Of a DNA stretch of 42,267 bases, positions 36,092 through 42,267 are shown piece after piece. This stretch comes from Comamonadaceae bacterium (lineage in GTDB: Bacteria; Pseudomonadota; Gammaproteobacteria; Burkholderiales; Burkholderiaceae_C). The stretch is from NCBI GenBank assembly GCA_947451385.1, contig CANFYZ010000027.1, positions 1 through 42,267 on the forward strand. Reading direction: 5' to 3'. Positions within the stretch are counted from its first letter, which is position 1. The number at the start of each line of letters is the position of its first letter. The notes below the pieces were generated by a model, which was given only the letters and a program-made list of their open reading frames with translations, had not been told where the DNA came from and ran no database searches. Position numbers and translations under genes: made by a program.

Positions 36092-36118
36092 ATGGGTTTT
36101 ATTTAAGGAGTGAAGAGC

Positions 36119-36808
36119 ATGGGACAGACGATTCAATTGAGCGCCGCTGACGGCCAACAAATTCCGGCCTACGTGGCGCAACCCCAGGGCGCGATCAAAG
36201 GGGCCGTGGTGGTGATCCAGGAGATCTTTGGCGTGAACAGCCACATCCGCAACGTGGCCGATGGCTATGCCGCGGAAGGCTATCTGGCGATCGCACCCGC
36301 CGCCTTTCACCGCGCCAAAGCCGGCGTGGAACTGGGTTACGCCGAGGCCGACATGGGCGAAGGCTTTGGTTTAAAGACCGCCGTCGAGGCCTTGCCCGCC
36401 CCCGGCGTGATGCAGGACATTCAGGCGGCCATTGACTACGCGGCCCAGGCCAGTGGCGGCAAAGTGGGTATCGTGGGCTATTGCTGGGGCGGCTTGCTGA
36501 CCTGGCGCTCGGCCTGCACGCTCCAAGGCTTGTCTGCCGCGGTGCCTTATTACGGTGGCGGCGTCACGACCGAGGCCGAGAGGGCGCGCCAACCGCAAGT
36601 TCCCGTGATGGCGCACTTTGCCGACGAAGACAAATGGATTCCCCTGGACACCGTGGAGGCCTTCAAGCAGGCGCACCCCGAGGTACAGGTGTTCAATTAC
36701 GCCGCCCACCATGGCTTTAACTGCGATCAGCGCGGCGCCTGGGATGCGCCTTCCGCCGCGTTAGCGCGCGAACGCAGCCTGGCTTTCTTCGCCCAACATT
36801 TGGCTTGA
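36119..36808 (+). CDS. Dienelactone hydrolase family protein
   Basis: 229-residue alpha/beta hydrolase of the dienelactone hydrolase family. The catalytic triad is Cys122 (GYCWGG), Asp171 (ADEDKW) and His198 (HHGFNC), with the supporting Glu35 in VIQEIFGVNSHIRNV. In the ortho-cleavage pathway these enzymes open dienelactones to maleylacetate; family members also cleave other lactones and esters. ATG 36119 has AAGGAG eight bases upstream; an in-frame GTG at 36110 overlaps that site and is rejected. Confidence 0.92.
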   Translation: MGQTIQLSAADGQQIPAYVAQPQGAIKGAVVVIQEIFGVNSHIRNVADGYAAEGYLAIAPAAFHRAKAGVELGYAEADMGEGFGLKTAVEALPAPGVMQDIQAAIDYAAQASGGKVGIVGYCWGGLLTWRSACTLQGLSAAVPYYGGGVTTEAERARQPQVPVMAHFADEDKWIPLDTVEAFKQAHPEVQVFNYAAHHGFNCDQRGAWDAPSAALARERSLAFFAQHLA

Positions 36809-36811
36809 AGG

Positions 36812-36828
36812 CCGCCCCTTTGGGGTGG
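36812..36828. terminator. Hairpin between convergent genes
   Basis: CCGCCCC and GGGGTGG (one G-T pair) around a TTT loop, in the 33-bp gap between the dienelactone hydrolase and hemB stops. No T run follows on either strand; a weak bidirectional 3' structure at best. Confidence 0.35.
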
Positions 36829-36841
36829 TGGGGTTGTGAAA

Positions 36842-37888
<1,047 letters not shown>

Positions 37889-37958
37889 TCACAGCGCATC
37901 GATGTTCATTGTGCCTAAGAATCCGATGTGATTTTTGTCAAAATAAATCATAAAACTA

Positions 37959-37987
37959 TTGAAATCACTTTTGTTCTTTGTTAAATT
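37959..37987 (+). promoter_or_regulatory. Sigma-70 promoter of an orphan transcript (candidate sRNA)
   Basis: TTGAAA (37959-37964), 17 bases, TAAATT (37982-37987); with a 16-base spacer TTAAAT also fits. The start would be near 37994. No ORF begins before the strong terminator at 38066-38095. Confidence 0.55.
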
Positions 37988-37993
37988 TCCCCC

Positions 37994-38095
37994 GGGCGGT
38001 TTTCAATCGCTCCCCGCTTTACCTCCCTGAGCGGGGCCTGGGTGTGTGACCACATCAAGGCTTGCAACCCTCGGCCTTGGTCGGGGGTTTTTTTT
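37994..38095 (+). ncRNA. Candidate small RNA with anti-Shine-Dalgarno loop
   Basis: About 100 nt between a sigma-70-like promoter and a strong terminator, with no coding frame and no plus-strand gene ending nearby. The first hairpin is CCCCGCT (38012-38018) with AGCGGGG (38030-38036). Its 11-base loop is TTACCTCCCTG and exposes ACCTCC, complementary to Shine-Dalgarno sequences. A linker follows and then the terminator hairpin with eight T. This is the layout of Hfq-type trans-acting sRNAs with CU-rich loops. I do not recognise a named family; it is not an evident 6S, 4.5S or tmRNA. Ends are approximate. Confidence 0.6.
38066..38095 (+). terminator. Strong rho-independent terminator of the candidate sRNA
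   Basis: AACCCTCGGCC pairs with GGTCGGGGGTT (two G-T pairs), closing on a small loop, then a run of eight T (38088-38095). It stands 45 bp before the HemJ-like gene and has no upstream plus-strand ORF to serve. Confidence 0.85.
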
Positions 38096-38140
38096 GCCTT
38101 AAAAGTAGCAACTCACCGGTTGGACTGAGGGGAATACACT

Positions 38141-38575
38141 GTGGCCATGCTCTGGATTAAAGCTTTACACATTGTCATGGTGGCCAGTTGGTTTGCGGGC
38201 TTGTTTTACCTGCCCCGCATTTTTGTCAATTTGGCCATGGTTTCGCCAGAATCTCTGGCGGAGTTTGAGCGACTGCTTTTGATGGCGCGCAAACTGTTGC
38301 GGTTCACCACCCTGCTGGCGGTGCCCGCCATCGGTCTGGGGTTGGTGTTGTGGTTGTACTACGGCATCGGGCTGGCCCCGGGCAATGCCTGGATGCATGC
38401 CAAATTGGCCTTGGTCGGTTTGACGCTGGCCTACCACGGGTATTGCGCCAAATTGCTCAGGCAGTTCACGGCGCAGCAGAATCGGCGCAGCCACATTTGG
38501 TACCGGTGGTTCAATGAGGCGCCCGTGATTTTGATGCTGGTCATTGTGGTGTTGGTGGTCGTCAAGCCTTTTTGA
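38141..38575 (+). CDS. hemJ: HemJ/CopD family protein (protoporphyrinogen IX oxidase-like)
   Basis: 144-residue integral membrane protein with about four helices, of the family formerly called UPF0093/TIGR00701 and now HemJ, the oxygen-independent-type protoporphyrinogen IX oxidase of many bacteria. Family marks: LWIKALHIVMVASWFAGLFYLPRIFV (His10), WMHAKLALV, YHGYCAKLL and the C-terminal RWFNEAPVILMLVIVVLVVVKPF. GTG 38141 has GAGGGG eight bases upstream; ATG 38147 is the alternative. Proximity to hemB supports a haem role, though the two are on opposite strands. Confidence 0.88.
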   Translation: MAMLWIKALHIVMVASWFAGLFYLPRIFVNLAMVSPESLAEFERLLLMARKLLRFTTLLAVPAIGLGLVLWLYYGIGLAPGNAWMHAKLALVGLTLAYHGYCAKLLRQFTAQQNRRSHIWYRWFNEAPVILMLVIVVLVVVKPF

Positions 38576-38585
38576 GTGCAGCTGG

Positions 38586-39704
38586 ATGCAAAAGACCTCT
38601 GCCTGGCCATTGACTTGGGTCTATGTCTCCTTGATGGTTTATGCCAGCCTGTACCCGTTTGAGGGCTGGCGCGTGCAAGGCATTGCGCCTTGGGGCTTCA
38701 TGTGGGCACCGTGGCCGAAGTATTGGACCGTTTTTGATGTGATCTCCAACGTCTTCGGCTATGCCCCCTTGGGTTTCTTTTTGACTTTGGGGTTTCGCCG
38801 CACCTGGCCCAGGCTGCCGGCCGTGACCCTCACCTTCTTTTTGGCCGCCGCCTTGTCTTGGACGCTCGAGTCGCTGCAGTTCTTTTTGCCGGCGCGGGTT
38901 CCCTCCAATGTGGATTGGCTGCTCAATACGGCGGGCGCTTGGTTGGGCGGCGCCACGGCGGCGGTGTTGGCGTGGGCCGGCGCGCTGGCGCGTTGGAGCA
39001 GATTTCGGTCCAAGTGGTTTATCGATAACGCCCGTGGCGCACTGGTCTTGCTGGCGTTGTGGCCCGTGGGCTTGTTGTTCCCAGCGCCGGTGGCGTTCGG
39101 TTTGGGGCAGGTGTATGAGCGACTGGAAGAAGCCGTGGCCGATTGGCTGCAAGGCACCCCCTGGTTGGAATGGCTGCCCATGCGCGATGTGGAGTTGCAG
39201 CCCTTGCTGCAAAGTGCCGAAGTTTTGTGTGTGATGTTGGGTTTGCTGTTGCCTTGTTTGCTGGCCTTCAGTGTGGTGCGCACACTCCAACAGCGGCTGG
39301 TGGCCATGTTGGTTTTATTGGGCCTGGGTTTGTTGGCGAGTGCGCTGTCTGCTGCGCTCACCTACGGCCCGGTCCACGCTTGGGATTGGACCAGCACCGA
39401 AGTCCGTGCCGGCCTGGTGATGGCGCTGTTCAGTGCCGCTTTGTCGTCCCGGCTCAGTCGGCGGGCTTGTTTGGTCATCGCGCTGGTGTGTTTGGTGTGG
39501 CAATTGGCGCTGTTGAACAATGCGGCCACGGACGCCTATTTCTCGCTCACCTTGCAAACCTGGGAACAGGGCCGGTTCATTCGCTTTCATGGCTTGATTC
39601 AATGGATTGGTTGGCTCTGGCCCTACGCCTACATGCTGTATCTGATGCAGCGTTTGTCCGCTTCGGACTCCCATGGGGATGGTTTGCCCCACTTCCATTC
39701 TTAA
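38586..39704 (+). CDS. VanZ-like family membrane protein
   Basis: 372-residue membrane protein. The N-terminal third is a VanZ-like domain: SLYPFEGW, then DVISNVFGYAPLGFFLTLGF, LSWTLESLQFFLPARVPSNVDWLLNTAGAWLG (acidic and Asn residues inside helices). The remainder is further hydrophobic segments, making it about twice the length of a minimal VanZ protein. Function unknown; VanZ of enterococci confers low-level teicoplanin resistance. It lies 10 bp after hemJ and 9 bp before the ferredoxin gene, so probably one transcript. Confidence 0.85.
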   Translation: MQKTSAWPLTWVYVSLMVYASLYPFEGWRVQGIAPWGFMWAPWPKYWTVFDVISNVFGYAPLGFFLTLGFRRTWPRLPAVTLTFFLAAALSWTLESLQFFLPARVPSNVDWLLNTAGAWLGGATAAVLAWAGALARWSRFRSKWFIDNARGALVLLALWPVGLLFPAPVAFGLGQVYERLEEAVADWLQGTPWLEWLPMRDVELQPLLQSAEVLCVMLGLLLPCLLAFSVVRTLQQRLVAMLVLLGLGLLASALSAALTYGPVHAWDWTSTEVRAGLVMALFSAALSSRLSRRACLVIALVCLVWQLALLNNAATDAYFSLTLQTWEQGRFIRFHGLIQWIGWLWPYAYMLYLMQRLSASDSHGDGLPHFHS

Positions 39705-39713
39705 AATACAGGC

Positions 39714-40055
39714 ATGAACAATTCTTCAAAACAGTATTACCAGCGGCATATTTTTTTCTGTTTGAACGAGCGTAAAAATGGCGAAGACGCTTGTGCAAAT
39801 CACCAGGCGCAGGCTGGCTTCGATCACTGCAAAAGCCGCGTCAAAGCCCTGGGCTTGTCGGGGCCGGGCCAGGTCCGGGTGAACAAAGCCGGCTGTTTGG
39901 ACCGCTGCGCCGGCGGCCCGGTGGCGGTGGTCTATCCAGAAGGCGTCTGGTACACCTATGTGGATCAACAGGACATTGACGAAATTGTCGACAGCCATTT
40001 GAAAGAAGGGCGCGTGGTGGAGCGCCTGCGGACCCCCGAACACCTGGGCCGCTGA
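39714..40055 (+). CDS. Thioredoxin-like (2Fe-2S) ferredoxin
   Basis: 113-residue ferredoxin of the thioredoxin-like [2Fe-2S] family (complex-I 24-kDa/Aquifex Fd type), a cytoplasmic electron carrier. Ligand cysteines fit C16, C27, C61 and C65 (HIFFCLNER, DACANH, KAGCLDRCAGGP). C39 is extra. VAVVYPEGVWY and a C-terminal helix complete the fold. Its stop overlaps the start of the next gene (TGATG at 40053-40057). Confidence 0.92.
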   Translation: MNNSSKQYYQRHIFFCLNERKNGEDACANHQAQAGFDHCKSRVKALGLSGPGQVRVNKAGCLDRCAGGPVAVVYPEGVWYTYVDQQDIDEIVDSHLKEGRVVERLRTPEHLGR

Positions 40056-40690
40056 TGAACGCGGCAACACAGAAGCTCAGCCTGCTGGGTGAGGCGGGGT
40101 TGATTGAGGCGCTGTTGGACCAGCCAGACCCTCCGCTGGAAGGCGCTCGTGGCACCGCGGTCATCGCCCATCCGCACCCCTTGTTTGGCGGCACCATGCA
40201 CAACAAAGTCGTTCAAACGCTGGCCCGGGCTTTTGTGCAATGCGGCTGGCGCGCGGTGCGCTTCAATTTTCGCGGCGTGGGCGCCAGTGCTGGCGTTTAT
40301 GACGAAGGCCGGGGTGAGCTGGCCGATATGCTGGCCGTGGTGGCGCAGACTGCGCCAGCAGACCAGCCGCTGGCCTTGGCCGGTTTTTCTTTTGGGGCTT
40401 TTGTGACCAGCCACGCGTTGGCTCAGACCTGGGCGGACCGGCCGTCGGCCAAAGTGGTGTTGGTCGGTACCGCCGCCTCGCGGTTTGCCGTGGCCGCCTT
40501 GCCAACCGAGGCCCATGAGGCGGCACTGGTCGTCCACGGCGAGCAAGATGACACGGTGCCGCTGTCCAGCGTGATGGACTGGGCCCGGCCCCAATCCCTG
40601 CCCGTGACGGTGATTCCCGGGGGGGAGCATTTCTTTCACGGGCAATTGCCCCTGCTGAAGTCATTGGTGATGCGCCATTTGCGTGCGTAA
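40055..40690 (+). CDS. Alpha/beta hydrolase
   Basis: 211-residue alpha/beta hydrolase (DLH/YfhR-like small cytosolic type). Nucleophile Ser112 in AGFSFGA, acid Asp165/166 in HGEQDDTVP, His192 in GGEHFFHG. An oxyanion-side motif AHPHPLFGGTMHNKVV and RFNFRGVGASAG are typical of the conserved ferredoxin-adjacent hydrolase. Substrate unknown. Translationally coupled to the ferredoxin gene by one-base overlap, an arrangement I recall as common in Burkholderiales. Confidence 0.9.
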   Translation: MNAATQKLSLLGEAGLIEALLDQPDPPLEGARGTAVIAHPHPLFGGTMHNKVVQTLARAFVQCGWRAVRFNFRGVGASAGVYDEGRGELADMLAVVAQTAPADQPLALAGFSFGAFVTSHALAQTWADRPSAKVVLVGTAASRFAVAALPTEAHEAALVVHGEQDDTVPLSSVMDWARPQSLPVTVIPGGEHFFHGQLPLLKSLVMRHLRA

Positions 40691-40724
40691 AACTCTTTTT
40701 CCCCTGTCCCGTCTGAAATTTTTG

Positions 40725-41918
40725 ATGAAAACCAGTTTGAAATTCGGGCAGATGCCCTCGTGGCTGGCCACAGCGGGGTGGCTGATCGCCTGTTGGGTTG
40801 GGATGGCGGGTTCGAACGCCTCGGCACAAATGCCCCAACCGCCTGAGGTGGCCGCGCGTGCTTATATTGTTTTGGACGTCACAGCCAACCAAATTTTGGC
40901 GGCCAAAGACATCGACATGGCTGTCGAACCGGCTTCTTTGACCAAGCTGATGTCGGCTTATTTGGTGTTTGATGCCCTGAAATCGCGCAAGATCGATCTG
41001 AAACAGACCTTCCCCGTCAGCGAACGGGCTTGGAAGATGCCAGGCTCGCGCATGTTTATCGACCCCAAAATGAATGTACCGGTCGAAGATTTGGTGAAAG
41101 GCATGATCGTTCAGTCGGGCAACGACGCGACCATGGCCTTGGCCGAGGGTGTGGGCGGCACGGCGGAGCGTTTCGTTGAAATGATGAACACGCAGGCCAA
41201 AATTTTGGGCATGAAGGCCACCACCTACAAAAATCCCGATGGCTTGACTGAGGCCGGTCACACCACCACGGCCCGTGATTTGAGTGTGCTGGCCATGCGC
41301 TTGATGCGCGATTTTCCCGAGTACGTGGGCTATTACGCCCTGAAAAAATACCGCTTCGCGGGCACCCCCGCGGCGAATGACAGCAATCGCAATTTGTTGT
41401 TGTTCCGAGACCCCACGGTGGACGGCTTGAAAACCGGCCACACCGCCGCCGCAGGCTACTGCCTCGTGGCCACAGCTAAAAGGGACTTTCCGAACATAGG
41501 CTCGCGCCGCCTGCTGACCGTGGTTTTGGGCACGGTCAGCGACACCGCGCGGGCCAACGAGTCGCAAAAGCTCCTGAATTGGGGCTACACGGCTTTTGAG
41601 GCCGTCAAATTGTTCGAGGCCGGTCAAGCCGTGGTCAGTCCCACGTTGTGGAAAGGCCAGAGTGCGACCCTCAAACTGGGCCAGCCAAACGCCATTGTGG
41701 TGGCCGTTCCCGCGGGCAGCGCGGCGCAATTGAAAACCCAGGTGGTGCGTCCTGACCCCTTGGTCGCCCCGTACCTCAAGGGCCAAGTGGTGGGGTCGCT
41801 CAAGGTCACGCGTGCCGATCAGCCCATGGTGGACGTGCCCTTGATGGCGCTCGAAACCGTGGAGCAAGCCGGCGTGGTGGGCCGTGCCTGGGACGCGCTT
41901 CGCCTGTGGATTCAATGA
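40725..41918 (+). CDS. dacC: D-alanyl-D-alanine carboxypeptidase (PBP5/6 family)
   Basis: 397-residue periplasmic D,D-carboxypeptidase trimming the terminal D-Ala from peptidoglycan stem peptides. Signal peptide to about residue 34 (ASA). Active-site motifs: Ser71-x-x-Lys74 (PASLTKLMSAY), Ser131-Gly-Asn133 and Lys236-Thr-Gly238 (LKTGHTAAAGYC). The PBP5 C-terminal domain ends in a short amphipathic helix (GRAWDALRLWIQ) that should tether it to the inner membrane. ATG 40725 is chosen; GTG 40683 would overlap the hydrolase gene and lengthen the n-region by 14 residues. Symbol dacA would be equally valid. Confidence 0.93.
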   Translation: MKTSLKFGQMPSWLATAGWLIACWVGMAGSNASAQMPQPPEVAARAYIVLDVTANQILAAKDIDMAVEPASLTKLMSAYLVFDALKSRKIDLKQTFPVSERAWKMPGSRMFIDPKMNVPVEDLVKGMIVQSGNDATMALAEGVGGTAERFVEMMNTQAKILGMKATTYKNPDGLTEAGHTTTARDLSVLAMRLMRDFPEYVGYYALKKYRFAGTPAANDSNRNLLLFRDPTVDGLKTGHTAAAGYCLVATAKRDFPNIGSRRLLTVVLGTVSDTARANESQKLLNWGYTAFEAVKLFEAGQAVVSPTLWKGQSATLKLGQPNAIVVAVPAGSAAQLKTQVVRPDPLVAPYLKGQVVGSLKVTRADQPMVDVPLMALETVEQAGVVGRAWDALRLWIQ

Positions 41919-41956
41919 CGCCGCAGCGCTTTGGGCGTCCCCAATAGGCCTCAAAT

Positions 41957-41985
41957 TTGCCTCTAGGGCCGAACCGGTATATACT
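41957..41985 (+). promoter_or_regulatory. Sigma-70 promoter of the str operon
   Basis: TTGCCT (41957-41962), 17 bases, TATACT (41980-41985). Transcription would start near 41992, giving a leader of about 67 nt. The leader contains a GC stem (CCGC 41997-42000 with GCGG 42008-42011) and a run of seven T at 42021-42027, separated by several bases. Confidence 0.8.
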
Positions 41986-42058
41986 GGAGAGCTTTTCCGC
42001 AATTGGAGCGGGGGAGATTCTTTTTTTCTAATCCAAACGTTTAGGGACGTTTTAAACA

Positions 42059-42267
42059 ATGCCAACCATCAATCAATTGGTGCGTCAGGGGCGCGAGGTC
42101 GAAACGACCAAGTCGAAAAGCCCTGCGATGCAAAACTCGCCGCAACGCCGCGGCGTTTGTACCCGCGTGTACACCACCACGCCTAAAAAGCCTAACTCTG
42201 CGCTGCGTAAAGTGGCCAAAGTGCGCTTGACCAACGGTTTCGAAGTCATTTCGTACATCGGCGGTGA
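42059..42267 (+). CDS. rpsL: 30S ribosomal protein S12 (partial, cut by window end)
   Basis: First 69 codons of rpsL ([44 protein letters not shown]). S12 sits in the decoding centre. The streptomycin-relevant lysine at position 43 is the sensitive wild-type residue. An AGGGA lies 11 bases before the ATG. It is the usual first gene of the str operon (rpsL-rpsG-fusA-tuf), which should continue beyond the window. The 3' end is missing only because the window stops. Confidence 0.97.
   Translation, partial: MPTINQLVRQGREVETTKSKSPAMQNSPQRRGVCTRVYTTTPKKPNSALRKVAKVRLTNGFEVISYIGG

Noticed and set aside
37994..38095. 6S RNA, SRP RNA or tmRNA between hemB and hemJ
   Set aside because: Length, hairpin layout and conserved segments do not match: no long rod with a central bubble, no SRP tetraloop region, no tRNA-like ends.

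Overview
The window looks like chromosomal DNA of a betaproteobacterium, most likely a freshwater Comamonadaceae (Limnohabitans, Rhodoferax or Polaromonas-like). This is inferred from the GC-rich codon use, two Bug/TctC-type binding proteins, a TRAP transporter, a GlcE/GlcF pair, an aspartate-type HemB and a TorF-porin/glnK/amtB operon. I see no rRNA, tRNA, IS element, phage gene or CRISPR array. The right end enters the str operon (rpsL, cut by the window edge).

Layout. 1-4.6 kb: comM (minus strand), diverging from a porin-glnK-amtB operon that has a sigma-54 promoter and an NtrC-like site and ends in a good terminator. 4.6-8.5 kb: a TRAP transporter (dctQ, dctM, dctP) with a sugar-lactonase-type SMP-30 protein. 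8.5-11.9 kb: glcE, glcF (no glcD in the window) and a NhaR-like LysR regulator. 11.9-17.9 kb, minus strand: a heavy-metal RND efflux operon (czcC-, czcB- and czcA-like) ending in an unusual PII protein that has no tyrosine. 18.0-20.8 kb, minus strand: lplT, an EamA permease and glutathione peroxidase. 20.9-23.8 kb: alr and a second EamA permease, convergent with a TauE/SafE permease.

24.1-30.2 kb is the most informative part. A minus-strand mmsA plus GMC alcohol dehydrogenase pair (3-hydroxypropionate/malonate-semialdehyde-type chemistry) has a sigma-70-like promoter with a near-perfect LysR palindrome centred about 65 bp upstream of the predicted start. Beyond the palindrome lies a frameshifted remnant of the 5' end of a LysR gene. 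Next comes a yybP-ykoY (Mn2+) riboswitch whose 3' strand can pair with the ribosome-binding site of a TerC/YjbE-family metal transporter, then an unrecognised membrane-anchored protein, then an intact LysR gene preceded by a second copy of the same palindrome. The simplest reading is that the riboswitch unit now separates mmsA from its regulator, leaving a duplicated 5' stub behind.

30.3-36.8 kb is an acid-catabolism region. A nitroreductase and a Bug protein on the plus strand converge on a minus-strand SDR, MaoC, Bug, D-tartrate-dehydratase-like operon. A HCCA-isomerase-like protein and a dienelactone hydrolase diverge from that operon. 36.8-38.6 kb: hemB and a HemJ-like membrane protein flank an intergenic region holding a complete promoter, hairpin and terminator unit with no ORF. 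I propose this as a small RNA whose loop carries an anti-Shine-Dalgarno sequence. 38.6-42.3 kb: VanZ-like protein, thioredoxin-like ferredoxin, alpha/beta hydrolase, D,D-carboxypeptidase, then the str promoter and the start of rpsL.

All calls come from reading the sequence and recalling families; no database search or folding program was run.
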